A DNA stretch of 64,000 bases from Pullulanibacillus camelliae (GTDB lineage: Bacteria; Bacillota; Bacilli; Bacillales; Sporolactobacillaceae). The position numbers were made by a program, and so were the translations under genes. Under the pieces are notes generated by a model. The model had not been told where the DNA came from. It did not search any database and saw only the letters and a program-made list of their open reading frames with translations. The DNA is taken from contig NZ_BMIR01000018.1 in NCBI RefSeq assembly GCF_014642655.1, positions 1-64,000 on the forward strand, written 5' to 3'. Positions 52,038 to 60,873 of the stretch are shown here, piece after piece. Position 1 is the first letter of the stretch, and each line of letters begins with the position of its first letter.

Positions 52038-52525
52038 GTTATCAAGAGAGTGGCAAGACGACATTGGTAGAAAAGCTCATTAGGCGGTTGAAAACACTGG
52101 GATTGACTGCCGCTGTCATTAAACATCACGGTCATGGGGGCGCGCCTGCTCAGGAGATGACTGTAAAGGATAGTCTTCGCCATTACAAGGCTGGGGCCGT
52201 TGCTGCTGGGGTAGAAGGTGCTGGCAGTTTACGATTATCGGCTAATGTATCAGATTGGAGCCTTGAGAAGCTCATACAATTTTATGACTTTTTTTCTGTC
52301 GATCTGTTGCTTATTGAGGGGTATAAACAGGCTCATTATCCAAAAGTTGTCTGTATTCGTTGCGAAGAAGATCTTCAGTTGCTTACTACTTTAACCCATA
52401 TTGTAGGCGTGATTAGTCACATCCCTATACCTCAAGAAGACTTTCCGCATTTCCACTGTTTTCGTATCGAAGAGGAGCAACTTTATATGAATTATTTAAT
52501 AAAAAAGGTGGTGAGTAAAGTATGA
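51998..52525 (+). CDS. mobB: MobB, guanine-dinucleotide adaptor (set 2)
   Basis: A 175-aa GTP-binding protein: Walker A GYQESGKTT (13-21), KHHGHGG, GVEGAGSLRLSA, LLLIEGYKQ. Probably helps MobA. Unlike set 1, where it is fused to MoaE, it ends in IKKVVSKV and overlaps the moaE start by four bases (ATGA). AAGGAAG lies just before the ATG. Confidence 0.92.
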   Translation: MALGQCRSILQIVGYQESGKTTLVEKLIRRLKTLGLTAAVIKHHGHGGAPAQEMTVKDSLRHYKAGAVAAGVEGAGSLRLSANVSDWSLEKLIQFYDFFSVDLLLIEGYKQAHYPKVVCIRCEEDLQLLTTLTHIVGVISHIPIPQEDFPHFHCFRIEEEQLYMNYLIKKVVSKV

Positions 52526-52998
52526 ATGACGTACGATTTTTTGAAATTGTTGATCAACCTATAATAATTGAGGATCTCATACATAAAGTAGCCAGTAGAG
52601 AAGTGGGGGCCATTACAACCTTTATCGGTACAGTAAGGGAATTCACAGGTGGTAAGAAAACCTTGTTTCTTGAATATCAAGCCTATCCAACTATGGCGGA
52701 AAAAATGTTGAGGGAAATTGGTGTAGAAATTAAAAAGAAATGGCCGGATGCACGGGTAGCGATCACCCATCGAATTGGGAAATTAGATATCATGGACATT
52801 GCGGTGGTTATCGCTGTCTCTTCCCCCCATCGAAAAACAGCCTATGAGGCCAATGAATACGCCATTGAACGTATCAAGGAGATTGTACCGATATGGAAAA
52901 AGGAGCATTGGCAGGATGGGACAGAGTGGGTAGGCAATCAGCTAGAGACCATTCGCTATCCTGCGGGTAAACCCATTGCGAAAGGAGAATCCGAATGA
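52522..52998 (+). CDS. moaE: Molybdopterin synthase large subunit MoaE (set 2)
   Basis: A 158-aa enzyme that transfers sulfur from MoaD to cyclic pyranopterin monophosphate. Signatures TFIGTVREFTGGK, LEYQAYPTMAEKML, ITHRIGKLDIMDIAVVIAVS, ERIKEIVPIWKKEHWQDG. Closely similar to the C-terminal half of the set-1 fusion. Overlaps mobB and moaD by four bases each, a fully coupled unit. Confidence 0.95.
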   Translation: MNDVRFFEIVDQPIIIEDLIHKVASREVGAITTFIGTVREFTGGKKTLFLEYQAYPTMAEKMLREIGVEIKKKWPDARVAITHRIGKLDIMDIAVVIAVSSPHRKTAYEANEYAIERIKEIVPIWKKEHWQDGTEWVGNQLETIRYPAGKPIAKGESE

Positions 52999-53231
52999 TC
53001 CAAATTTTATTTTTTGCAGGCATTCAAGAAGAGCTGGGGATCGACCGCTTAGAAGTTGAGCCTGAGGGGATTTATACAGTCAAGGAGTTGAAGGGGTTTC
53101 TTCAACACACCTATCATAGTTCAACCCTTCAGCAATCCATGACAGCAATCAACGAAAATTTCGTCACCGAACAAGAAAAAATAAAGGAGGGCGATATCGT
53201 TGCTTTCATACCGCCGGTTAGCGGAGGGTGA
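52995..53231 (+). CDS. moaD: Molybdopterin synthase sulfur carrier MoaD (set 2)
   Basis: A 78-aa ubiquitin-fold protein ending PPVSGG. Activated by MoeB at the C-terminal glycine and paired with MoaE. It overlaps moaE by four bases. Confidence 0.94.
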   Translation: MIQILFFAGIQEELGIDRLEVEPEGIYTVKELKGFLQHTYHSSTLQQSMTAINENFVTEQEKIKEGDIVAFIPPVSGG

Positions 53232-53296
53232 ATGGTGAGTGTGTCAAACAGAGGAACAGATAGCTATTAAGAATGAAGGAGAAGCAGGTGGATAAA

Positions 53297-54115
53297 ATGA
53301 AAAAGATTTTAGGTTTAGTCATGATTGGGATATTGCTAGTCATGACAGGGTGTTCGTCAAATGGTATAGCAGGCTCCAACGCAAAGGCAGCTAAAGCAAC
53401 AAAAGGAGACAAGGTTGACATCACCATCTCAGCAGCCGCCAGCTTAAAGGATGTGTTAACCTCGGTTCAAAAGTCTTTTGAAAAGGATCATCCCAATATC
53501 AAGCTTTCATACAATTTTGCTTCTAGTGGTACTTTAGAGCAACAGATTGTCCAAGGTGCTCCTGTGGATTTATTTTTCTCAGCCGCTGAGGATAATTTCG
53601 ATGACGTAGTTAAGAAGGGGCTTATTGACAAGAAGGATGCTATTAATTTAGTCGGCAATGAGATCGTGTTGGTTGTCCCTAAAAATAGTCAAACCACAAT
53701 AAAGTCATTTAAAGATCTGAGCCATGTGAATGGGCAGATAAGTATTGGTACCCCCGCATCAGTTCCTGCTGGTCAATATGCACAAGAAACACTTAAGAAG
53801 CTGAACATGTGGGAGCCTGTAAAAGATAAAGTAGTTTATGCTAAGGATGTCCGTCAAGTATTAGCTTACATAGAAACTAAGAGTGTAAAAGCGGGAATCA
53901 TTTATAAAACCGATGCTGAGATTTCTAATAAGGTCAAAGTGATTGCCTCAGCACCATCAGGAAGTCATGAGCCAATTATTTATCCACTCGGCCTATTGAA
54001 GCATACCTCACATCCAAAAGAAGCAAAGGTTGTGTATGACTATCTTCAAAGTCAAAAGGCCAAGAACATTTTCAAGGAGTATGGTTTTGTGACACAACTA
54101 GGAAATGCAGAGTGA
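53297..54115 (+). CDS. modA: Molybdate ABC transporter substrate-binding protein ModA (set 2)
   Basis: A 272-aa lipoprotein with lipobox VMTGC (Cys about 19) and ModA motifs ISAAASLKDVL, FASSGTLEQQIVQGAPVDLF and YAKDVRQVLAY. ATG 53297 is placed 5 nt after AGGTGG; ATG 53273 is in frame but would precede the signal peptide with a charged stretch. Its stop overlaps the modB start. Confidence 0.93.
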   Translation: MKKILGLVMIGILLVMTGCSSNGIAGSNAKAAKATKGDKVDITISAAASLKDVLTSVQKSFEKDHPNIKLSYNFASSGTLEQQIVQGAPVDLFFSAAEDNFDDVVKKGLIDKKDAINLVGNEIVLVVPKNSQTTIKSFKDLSHVNGQISIGTPASVPAGQYAQETLKKLNMWEPVKDKVVYAKDVRQVLAYIETKSVKAGIIYKTDAEISNKVKVIASAPSGSHEPIIYPLGLLKHTSHPKEAKVVYDYLQSQKAKNIFKEYGFVTQLGNAE

Positions 54116-54780
54116 TGACCGATTTCTGGACGCCTGTTAAACTATCACTTGAAGTTTCATTCCTTTCTTTGATCATTGTCTGTATTTTAGGCACATTAAT
54201 TGCCAAATGGATGGCAAGACGACAATTCAGAGGGAAGATCGTATTAGAAACGCTTCTTTTGTTACCACTCGTTCTCCCGCCCTCCGTGGTTGGTTTTTTA
54301 CTGATTATCATCTTTGGGGTAGAAGGGGTAATCGGCCAATTTTTTACACATCTGCTTCATTTGAAGCTCATGTTCACTTTGACTGCGGCGGTGATTGCGT
54401 CATCTGTTGTTGCCTTTCCTTTAATGTATCAGTCAGCTAAAACGGGTTTTGAACTTATTGATAAAGACATAGAGAATGCCTCTAAATTAGATGGTGCGAA
54501 TGGCTTTAAAGTCTTTTGGTTCATTTCCTTACCGCTTGCCTCAAGCTCGCTGATTACCGGTGCTATTATGAGCTTTGCTAGAGCTTTAGGCGAATTCGGT
54601 GCGACCTTGATGTTTGCAGGAAATATTCCTGGAAAAACGCAGACGATCCCAACTGCTATTTATGTGGCCTTTGATTCGGGTGAAATGGGTCAGGCATGGC
54701 TGTGGGTTGTGACTATTATTGTGATTTCTTTTATAATGTTAAGTTTTACCTTCTACCTTAATTATTTAAAGCAGGGATAG
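54115..54780 (+). CDS. modB: Molybdate ABC transporter permease ModB (set 2)
   Basis: A 221-aa permease with ModB signatures ASKLDGANGFKVFWFISLPL and ALGEFGATLMFAGNIPGKT. ATG 54115 shares its A with the modA TGA, a coupled start; GTG 54112 is the alternative. No modC follows; a strong terminator ends the operon. Confidence 0.93.
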   Translation: MTDFWTPVKLSLEVSFLSLIIVCILGTLIAKWMARRQFRGKIVLETLLLLPLVLPPSVVGFLLIIIFGVEGVIGQFFTHLLHLKLMFTLTAAVIASSVVAFPLMYQSAKTGFELIDKDIENASKLDGANGFKVFWFISLPLASSSLITGAIMSFARALGEFGATLMFAGNIPGKTQTIPTAIYVAFDSGEMGQAWLWVVTIIVISFIMLSFTFYLNYLKQG

Positions 54781-54852
54781 AAGGTAAAAGCAAACACAGG
54801 CCGTAATTTAAACGGAATGGCTTCGGTCAGTCTGTTGAATTTAATTTTTATT

Positions 54853-54899
54853 CTCCTTATCGGAGGGCAAGCTGCCCTCTGATGAGGAGTTTTTTTATT
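54853..54899 (+). terminator. Intrinsic terminator of Moco operon 2
   Basis: CTCCTTATC-GGAGGGCA pairs with TGCCCTCT-GATGAGGAG, followed by TTTTTTTATT. One of the strongest terminators in the window. Confidence 0.9.
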
Positions 54900-54964
54900 G
54901 AGAAATGTTAGCAATAATAAATGATCGATAATGAATTAATTTGAATGTTTATAAATTATTATGA

Positions 54965-54993
54965 TTGATTTCAGAAAAAGTTTTTCTTATAAT
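54965..54993 (+). promoter_or_regulatory. Predicted sigma-A promoter of fruRK
   Basis: TTGATT (54965-54970), 17-nt spacer, TATAAT (54988-54993). The expected start near 55000 lies downstream of the upstream in-frame ATG at 54961, which supports a later translation start for fruR. Confidence 0.75.
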
Positions 54994-55029
54994 GAACGAG
55001 AACAAGCGATGAAAGAGGCGAGCCATGAC

Positions 55030-55779
55030 ATGTTAACACCTGAGCGTCATCAGTTTATTCTGTCCTTATTAAAAGCACATGGGGTCGTGAAGCTTCAGGA
55101 TTTGGTTGAGGCAACCCAGGCTTCAGAATCGACCATTAGAAGAGATTTGATTCAACTTGAAGAAGCGCATCGCTTAAAGCGTGTGCACGGAGGGGCCTCA
55201 CTGTTACACGGGAACCGCATTGAGCCAAGTTATGAGTCGAAAGCTGCTATTCATTTTACTGAAAAACAGCGTGTGGCTCAGCTTGCTGCGAGCCTTATAG
55301 CCGATGGAGATTCTGTTTATTTAGATGCGGGGACGACAACCTTGCAGATGATTCCTTATTTGCATCAAAACGACTTAACCATTGTAACTAATGGGGTAAC
55401 CTTGATAGAACCCTTAATTAATCAAGGATTGACAGTTTACCTGCTTGGAGGTCTGGTGAAGGCTAAGACGAAAGCAGTGATTGGTAGTGCCGCGTTAGCC
55501 GGGCTACAAGCCTACCGATTTGACAAAAGTTTTATAGGGGTGAATGGTATTCACCATGAATTTGGCTATACAACACCTGATCCAGAAGAAGCCAGGATCA
55601 AACAAACCGCTCATTATTTGTCTCAAGAAACGTTTGTGGTCGCGGACCATAGCAAGCTGGGAGAGGTATCCTTTTCAAAAATTGTTGATTTAAATGCCGC
55701 GACGCTGATCATCGATCAATTAGATGAAAATCAAGAAGTCTATGCGGCCGAAACTGAAGTAAGGGTGGTGACAACATGA
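55030..55779 (+). CDS. fruR: DeoR-family regulator of fructose utilisation
   Basis: A 249-aa repressor: N-terminal DeoR winged helix (MLTPERHQFILSLLKAHGVV, SESTIRRDLIQLEEAHRLKR, VHGGA) and a C-terminal sugar-phosphate sensor domain with DAGTTTLQMIPYL, VTNG, LLGG and VADHSKLG. ATG 55030 is chosen because the predicted promoter overlaps the 5' extension of the frame and homologues start at MLTPER. It overlaps fruK by four bases, so it probably regulates it in response to fructose 1-phosphate. Confidence 0.88.
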   Translation: MLTPERHQFILSLLKAHGVVKLQDLVEATQASESTIRRDLIQLEEAHRLKRVHGGASLLHGNRIEPSYESKAAIHFTEKQRVAQLAASLIADGDSVYLDAGTTTLQMIPYLHQNDLTIVTNGVTLIEPLINQGLTVYLLGGLVKAKTKAVIGSAALAGLQAYRFDKSFIGVNGIHHEFGYTTPDPEEARIKQTAHYLSQETFVVADHSKLGEVSFSKIVDLNAATLIIDQLDENQEVYAAETEVRVVTT

Positions 55780-56687
55780 TTTATACATGTACATTCAATC
55801 CTTCCATTGATTTTTTTGTGAAGGTAGAGGAGTTTAAATGGGGAGAATTAAATCGGATTAAAACTGAAATGAAGGTTCCTGGAGGAAAGGGGATAAATGT
55901 TTCAAGGGTGTTACAACGACTGGGTGTAGAGAATAAAGCTCTAGGCTTTATCGGTGGTTTCACAGGACAATTTATTACCGATGCATTGCACACTGAAGGT
56001 ATCGAGACAGACTTTATCTCTGTTGAAGGAGATTCACGAATTAACATCAAGTTGCAGGTAGAAGGTGAAACAGAGTTGAATGGGGCTGGGCCCGCTATTT
56101 CCTCAAAGCAGCTACAAGCATTTCTAGATCAACTTCGGCGGCTACAGCCTGGTGATCTTTTAGTATTAGCAGGAAGTATTCCACAGGCGTTACCTGATAC
56201 GCTCTATAGAGATATTGTAAAGGATTATGTAAATAGGGATGTTAAGGTCATTGTGGATGCGACAAAGCAATTATTAAAGGATGTTCTGCCTTATCGTCCA
56301 TTCTTAATAAAGCCCAACCATATTGAGCTAGGAGAGCTTTTTGGGGTTACTATTCAGACGCCACAGGAGGCAATTCCTTATGGAAAGCGGCTCATTGAGC
56401 GTGGGGCCAAGCACGTCATTGTCTCGATGGGGGATAAGGGAAATTTGCTTTTTAAAGGCGATCATGTCTACTATACAAATATCCCTAAAGGTGAATTGAG
56501 AAATTCAGTCGGGGCAGGCGATTCTGTTGTAGCCGGTTTTATTGCTTCTTATGTAAAACTAGGAGATAGCGTTGAAGCCTTTCGTTATGGGGCCGCCGCT
56601 GGAAGCGCCTCTGCTTATTCTGAAGGTTTTTGCACAAAACCATTCATAGAACAATTAATCACACAGATTAACGTCCAGCAAGTGTAA
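55776..56687 (+). CDS. fruK: 1-phosphofructokinase
   Basis: A 303-aa PfkB-family kinase converting fructose 1-phosphate to fructose 1,6-bisphosphate. Motifs: FNPSIDFFV at the start, PGGKGINVSRVLQRLG (about 36-51), and the C-terminal NSVGAGDSVVAGFIASY with the catalytic Asp. Coupled to fruR by a four-base overlap. The fructose PTS transporter gene fruA, normally next, is absent: an acetyltransferase gene follows after 210 bp. Confidence 0.93.
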   Translation: MIYTCTFNPSIDFFVKVEEFKWGELNRIKTEMKVPGGKGINVSRVLQRLGVENKALGFIGGFTGQFITDALHTEGIETDFISVEGDSRINIKLQVEGETELNGAGPAISSKQLQAFLDQLRRLQPGDLLVLAGSIPQALPDTLYRDIVKDYVNRDVKVIVDATKQLLKDVLPYRPFLIKPNHIELGELFGVTIQTPQEAIPYGKRLIERGAKHVIVSMGDKGNLLFKGDHVYYTNIPKGELRNSVGAGDSVVAGFIASYVKLGDSVEAFRYGAAAGSASAYSEGFCTKPFIEQLITQINVQQV

Positions 56688-56897
56688 GCAATGCACTGTT
56701 ATTTATACGATAAGTACATGATGGAAAACATGTCATCAAAAAGAAGGAATTTTCCGTGTGTGTAACGAAATATAATTAAGTTAAGCCGTGTATAAAAAAT
56801 GCTGCTTAGCTGATCAAGATCAAGACAGACGATGGATGCCATACAAACTATTTTCACACCTTTGATAAGGCAATGATGATGGAAATGGGGAGATATC

Positions 56898-57368
56898 ATG
56901 TTTTGTTTAAGAGAGGCAAGGGAAGAGGAAGCTCAAAGTATTAGTGAGCTTGCTTTAGCATCAAAGGCATATTGGGGATATAGTCCAGCTTTTATTGGGA
57001 AATGTCGCGAGAGCTTGACTATTGATGCTGATTATATTAGAAAAAATCAGGTGTTTGTTTTAGATGAGACGGGAACATTGCTAGGCTTTTATGCTTTCGA
57101 TCGTGACGATACCGCAAGCCTTGATTTTTTATTCATTCATCCAGAATACATCGGTCAAGGATTAGGGGAAATGATTTGGCATCACGCGATGCATAAAGCC
57201 CGCGAGCTCGGAATTCGTCGCTTTACAATTGATAGTGATCCTTATGCAAAAGGATTTTATGAAAAAATGGGTGCTAAGCATATTGGCAATGTGCCCTCAT
57301 CTGTAGTCGAAAATCGCTTATTACCATTAATGGAGGTTATTGTTAGTGCGGAACAAAAAACGTCATAA
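56898..57368 (+). CDS. GNAT-family N-acetyltransferase
   Basis: A 156-aa protein with the acetyl-CoA-binding pattern FLFIHPEYIGQGLGEMIWHHA (about 75-95; R/Q-x-x-G-x-G/A form) and a C-terminal PYAKGFYEKMGAKHIG typical of GNAT enzymes. Substrate unknown; N-terminal SKAYWGYSPAFI is found in a common Bacilli subgroup. ATG at 56898 with ATGGGGAG upstream. Confidence 0.85.
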   Translation: MFCLREAREEEAQSISELALASKAYWGYSPAFIGKCRESLTIDADYIRKNQVFVLDETGTLLGFYAFDRDDTASLDFLFIHPEYIGQGLGEMIWHHAMHKARELGIRRFTIDSDPYAKGFYEKMGAKHIGNVPSSVVENRLLPLMEVIVSAEQKTS

Positions 57369-57647
57369 GGGCAAAAGATAGGGAATAGGTGGAAATCGCT
57401 TCTGATTGCGGGGCGATGACGAATTCTTTTTACTTCTATTGCTTGTTTTCCTAAAATGTCTTGCAGCCAGGGTTGATATAAAGCTCCTTATATGAAATGT
57501 TTGTGTGACAGCGCGTAACACCCAAGCCCCATTTAAGAGAATATGTAAAAAGTGTTGGAAATCATGCGGGAGAATGGTCAGTATCATTGTAGCTATGTCG
57601 CCCGCTGGATGAGAGTCCTCAGCTATCTTTATACATTTATAAGTGAA

Positions 57648-57683
57648 AAGCCTCTGGCATCCTTGAAAGGATATCAGAGGCTT
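57648..57683 (-). terminator. Intrinsic terminator of inhA
   Basis: AAGCCTCTG-GCATCCTT pairs with AAGGATA-TCAGAGGCTT; on the minus strand TTTTCACTT follows. It lies 25 bp after the inhA stop. The remaining interval 57369-57647, after the acetyltransferase gene, contains nothing I can name. Confidence 0.8.
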
Positions 57684-57708
57684 AATGATTTGCTGAAAAG
57701 TGATGATA

Positions 57709-60174
57709 TCACTTAGAGATATGAATTGCACCCACTGTCATATCTCGCGATTGGCCGATGACGTTGATTTTGACACCATTTTTGGGTAATTTAACACCGA
57801 GGTAGGTTTGTAACCCATTATCCAAAATAGGTCCTGTTTCACTGTAGTCGTGCTTGTCGAAAAAGACAGAGACTGGACGCTGGGCTCTCTCTTTTAAATA
57901 GGTGCCGTTAAGGTCCATATAATTTAAGAACATAGCATCTGTTTTATTTTTAGAAAATGCAGCATCTTGGACCTGGTAGCGATCAGCTGCGACAGTGCCA
58001 TCGCTCCACTTGGCAATCTTTTGATGGGCGTCGACGACGCTTAAAAAGCCGTTACCAGGGTGGTCCGCTTGTACGTTGTTGTCATACTTATTATCAACAT
58101 ACCAAACGACGAGCCCTGGATCATATGTCATTAATGAATGCCCGCGCGAGATGTGGGCTAAGGCTTTATCAGCAGCATCCCAGTTGCGCCATTCGAGTAA
58201 GTAATAATTTTCTGTCGTGTTAAAGCCCTCATCCTTTGTAAATCCGTCAAGAGTAAAGGCGGAGCTATCCGTATCGGCATTGTCACTCAAAAGCGTTTGA
58301 CCATCCCCAGTGATGGTAATATTATCGGCGTAAAAGCCTGGATGGGCAACATAACCATCGCTCCAATAATTAAATTTCAAAGTGATTTTTTTACCGATGA
58401 AGTCGGAAAGGTCGAATTGGGCATCTTTCCATCCATTGGAAGAGCCTGTTATACCATTGCCTGGATTTTGCCCATTTGGATTAGCGGATGTTGTGATATT
58501 TCCAGGTACGCTCACCCAATCATCGCCTTTTTTGACTTGCACAGAGGCGTAATCCCAGTCTTGCTCAATGTCATACCATGTTTTAAAGCTTAATGCAGCG
58601 GATGATTTAACCTGAGATAAATCAACAGTCGCTGTCATCGCATGATCTAAATTGTTTCCTTGACCACTGAAAAACTCTTTCTGCCCGCTAAAAGGGGAAT
58701 TGACGACAGTCTTTTTATCAGGTAAGTTCACGCGAACAGCATCGGCATTTGTGCCTTTGACACTTGCTTCATCGAGTTTAACTGAAGTGCCTTTCCGCCT
58801 TAAGTCGTCGGTGTCAACAGTGACATTTTTAAACCAGTTTAAATCAGGCATTTCATTTTGTAAGAATTCCTTGTCGTAAGCACTAAAGCCTGTGGGTTCA
58901 GTCCCGGCGATTTTACCTCCCCAGCTGCCTGCAGACATGATAGACCAGTAGCCTACAGGTTCATCATAAGGCGTGCTATAGTCGATATCATATTCGTCTG
59001 GAAGGCCGAGATTATGGCCAAATTCATGAGCGAAAACACCTGCCGCGCCATCTTCGGGCTGTATGGTGTATTTATATCCCGCCATTTGTCCGTCCCAATA
59101 AGGGACATTTGTATGACTACCAGAGATAGGCACTGCACCACCCAGATCCCAGCTGTGTGACCAGATCGCGTCTCCACCAAGAGAACCTCCGCCGGATTCT
59201 TCACCAATGCCTGAGTGGACAACGACAAGATGATCAATAATGCCATCGGGTTCACGGAGATTGCCGTCCCCATCGAGGTCCCATTGATCCTCCTGATCAT
59301 ACTGACTAAGCTCTACGCCATCTGCAGCCGCTTGTTCTAAAGCCTCATTGACGAGCGCGCGCGGGTCTTTATCATTGCCAGCGGCATCATCATGGCCACC
59401 GTAATAGGAAGCAGGGTGTTTGGCGTGGTACCAGCCGTAGACATCGCCATCAATGGTATAACTGCCTCCAGATTGCTGCTCATAAAATTGCTTGACGGAA
59501 ATAAGATTTTGTCCATTTGGCCCGTCGTAACCCTTATCACCGAAGATCATATCTTGATAATGTTCTTTTGGATAATCAGGCAGATTGAGAACGATGCCGC
59601 CATCATTACCATCCTTTTTAGGAAGATCATTGCTGGCATAGTCCGGAAAATCAATCAGTAAGACAAGAAGTTTATCCTTGCGGACCGCTCCTGTCCATTT
59701 TTCTGTTTTTATGGAGGACACTTTACCGTTATAATGACCCGGACCATGGGGCTTGTGGTTGAATTTATTTTTATCTTTAAAATGTCCAGGTTTTACTTTT
59801 ATACCGGCTTGTTTTTGCAGCTTTTGCCGAGCCTTTTTAGCTGCGGTAGGTGAACTTTGACCGAGTTTAGCTGCTGCGGCTGCCCGTTTTTTTACATAAT
59901 TAGTGAGCGCCTTTTTTTGACTCTCAGTAGACGCACTTTTTTTAACGACACCTTGCTTGATCAACGCTTTTAATAATAGATCATCATTGACCATGCCAAC
60001 ATCAAAAGGGCCACCGCTTTCTAACTGGGCCAGATAAGGGGCAGTCCCTTCAGACGTCGAAAAGGAGTCACTGGTTGCCCCGTTGTCCTTGGCAAATGCC
60101 GCGGAGGTCCCCATCGCAAATAATAAACTGGCTGAGACGAGTGGTACGGTAAATTTTTTTCTCCAATCTCTCAA
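57709..60174 (-). CDS. inhA: Immune inhibitor A-like secreted metalloprotease (M6)
   Basis: An 821-aa secreted zinc protease. A signal peptide (FTVPLVSASLLFAMGTSAAFA) follows the start. A propeptide (about 30-190) precedes the catalytic domain with HEFGHNLGLPDEYD (His at about 383 and 387) and the Met-turn YWSIMSAGSWGG. The C-terminal part contains a MAM/jelly-roll-like region (LSFKTWYDIEQDWDYASVQV; NPGNGITGSSNGW) and the VEG-like end. TTG 60174 is preferred because GGGGAGGAAG lies 5-6 nt upstream and the signal peptide follows; longer in-frame starts would add 56 odd residues. The region 60175-60483 upstream holds its promoter, not resolved. Confidence 0.93.
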   Translation of the reverse strand: MRDWRKKFTVPLVSASLLFAMGTSAAFAKDNGATSDSFSTSEGTAPYLAQLESGGPFDVGMVNDDLLLKALIKQGVVKKSASTESQKKALTNYVKKRAAAAAKLGQSSPTAAKKARQKLQKQAGIKVKPGHFKDKNKFNHKPHGPGHYNGKVSSIKTEKWTGAVRKDKLLVLLIDFPDYASNDLPKKDGNDGGIVLNLPDYPKEHYQDMIFGDKGYDGPNGQNLISVKQFYEQQSGGSYTIDGDVYGWYHAKHPASYYGGHDDAAGNDKDPRALVNEALEQAAADGVELSQYDQEDQWDLDGDGNLREPDGIIDHLVVVHSGIGEESGGGSLGGDAIWSHSWDLGGAVPISGSHTNVPYWDGQMAGYKYTIQPEDGAAGVFAHEFGHNLGLPDEYDIDYSTPYDEPVGYWSIMSAGSWGGKIAGTEPTGFSAYDKEFLQNEMPDLNWFKNVTVDTDDLRRKGTSVKLDEASVKGTNADAVRVNLPDKKTVVNSPFSGQKEFFSGQGNNLDHAMTATVDLSQVKSSAALSFKTWYDIEQDWDYASVQVKKGDDWVSVPGNITTSANPNGQNPGNGITGSSNGWKDAQFDLSDFIGKKITLKFNYWSDGYVAHPGFYADNITITGDGQTLLSDNADTDSSAFTLDGFTKDEGFNTTENYYLLEWRNWDAADKALAHISRGHSLMTYDPGLVVWYVDNKYDNNVQADHPGNGFLSVVDAHQKIAKWSDGTVAADRYQVQDAAFSKNKTDAMFLNYMDLNGTYLKERAQRPVSVFFDKHDYSETGPILDNGLQTYLGVKLPKNGVKINVIGQSRDMTVGAIHISK

Positions 60175-60483
60175 TTTACTTCCTCCCCAAAGAATAATAA
60201 ATAGCAGATACGCTATCCTCCTTTGTCGCCTTTGATTGGCTTTTATAAATAAATTTTTCATGGATCGTTCAATCTCCTTTTGAGTCCACGAAAAATGAGC
60301 ATAAATAACTAATATTCTGATAAATAGAGATGCAGCTTTCATTAAAATTAGGTATTCGGGTGTAGAACATTAGACATGAGGCTGAGAGAAGAGATGTCAA
60401 ATGAGGCATAAAAAACATAGAAGACGTCGAGTCCACTTATATCAACTTAGTTTTTCCAATCTACTTGATGTGAGAGTAAAATA

Positions 60484-60640
60484 TTAGAAAACTTGGCTTG
60501 CACCACTTCGCTGGGACTCCTGATGTGATTTTTGCAAATCACACACTTAGGGTGCCCGCAAGCTTTAATGGCGAAAGTCAAAGTTACACTTATACTCTCT
60601 TCCTTTATGAGCGTCAGCGAAGTTATAAATTCTGATAGTA
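60484..60640 (-). repeat. Interspersed repeat R1, copy 8 (reverse orientation)
   Basis: About 157 bp, TTAGAAAACTTGGCTTGCAC to AAATTCTGATAGTA, almost the exact reverse complement of copies 2 and 7, including the GTGATTTTTGCAAATCAC inner hairpin. It sits between the 5' side of inhA and the yjfB terminator. Confidence 0.87.
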
Positions 60641-60642
60641 TA

Positions 60643-60688
60643 AAAAAGACCTTGAGATCAGCAGAGGAGCTGCACTCAAGGTCTTTTT
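60643..60688 (-). terminator. Intrinsic terminator of yjfB
   Basis: AAAAAGACCTTGAG pairs with CTCAAGGTCTTTTT around an 18-nt loop that itself can pair (GCAG..CTGC). On the minus strand it lies 5 nt after the yjfB stop. Confidence 0.87.
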
Positions 60689-60693
60689 CAGTT

Positions 60694-60873
60694 CTAGATA
60701 CGCGCATCAAAGCGACTGCCAGAGGTTGGATGAGGAAGTGAGGTATTCAGCATGTTTATTAGAGCATTGCTTTGACTCTCAGTGGCATCCATGGCCTGTT
60801 TTGTGACAGCCACACTGACATCCTGTTGTAATTTTGCCTGACTTAAGCCTGTCGATAAAGCAGGAATGTCCAA
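60694..60873 (-). CDS. yjfB: YjfB family putative motility protein
   Basis: A 59-aa protein starting MDIPALSTGLSQAKLQQDVS, then VAVTKQAMDATESQSNALIN, the pattern of the YjfB family found in motile Bacilli. Exact function unknown. TTG 60873 has AGGAGGG 5-6 nt upstream; the longer frame from 60981 lacks an RBS. A strong terminator follows. Confidence 0.8.
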   Translation of the reverse strand: MDIPALSTGLSQAKLQQDVSVAVTKQAMDATESQSNALINMLNTSLPHPTSGSRFDARI

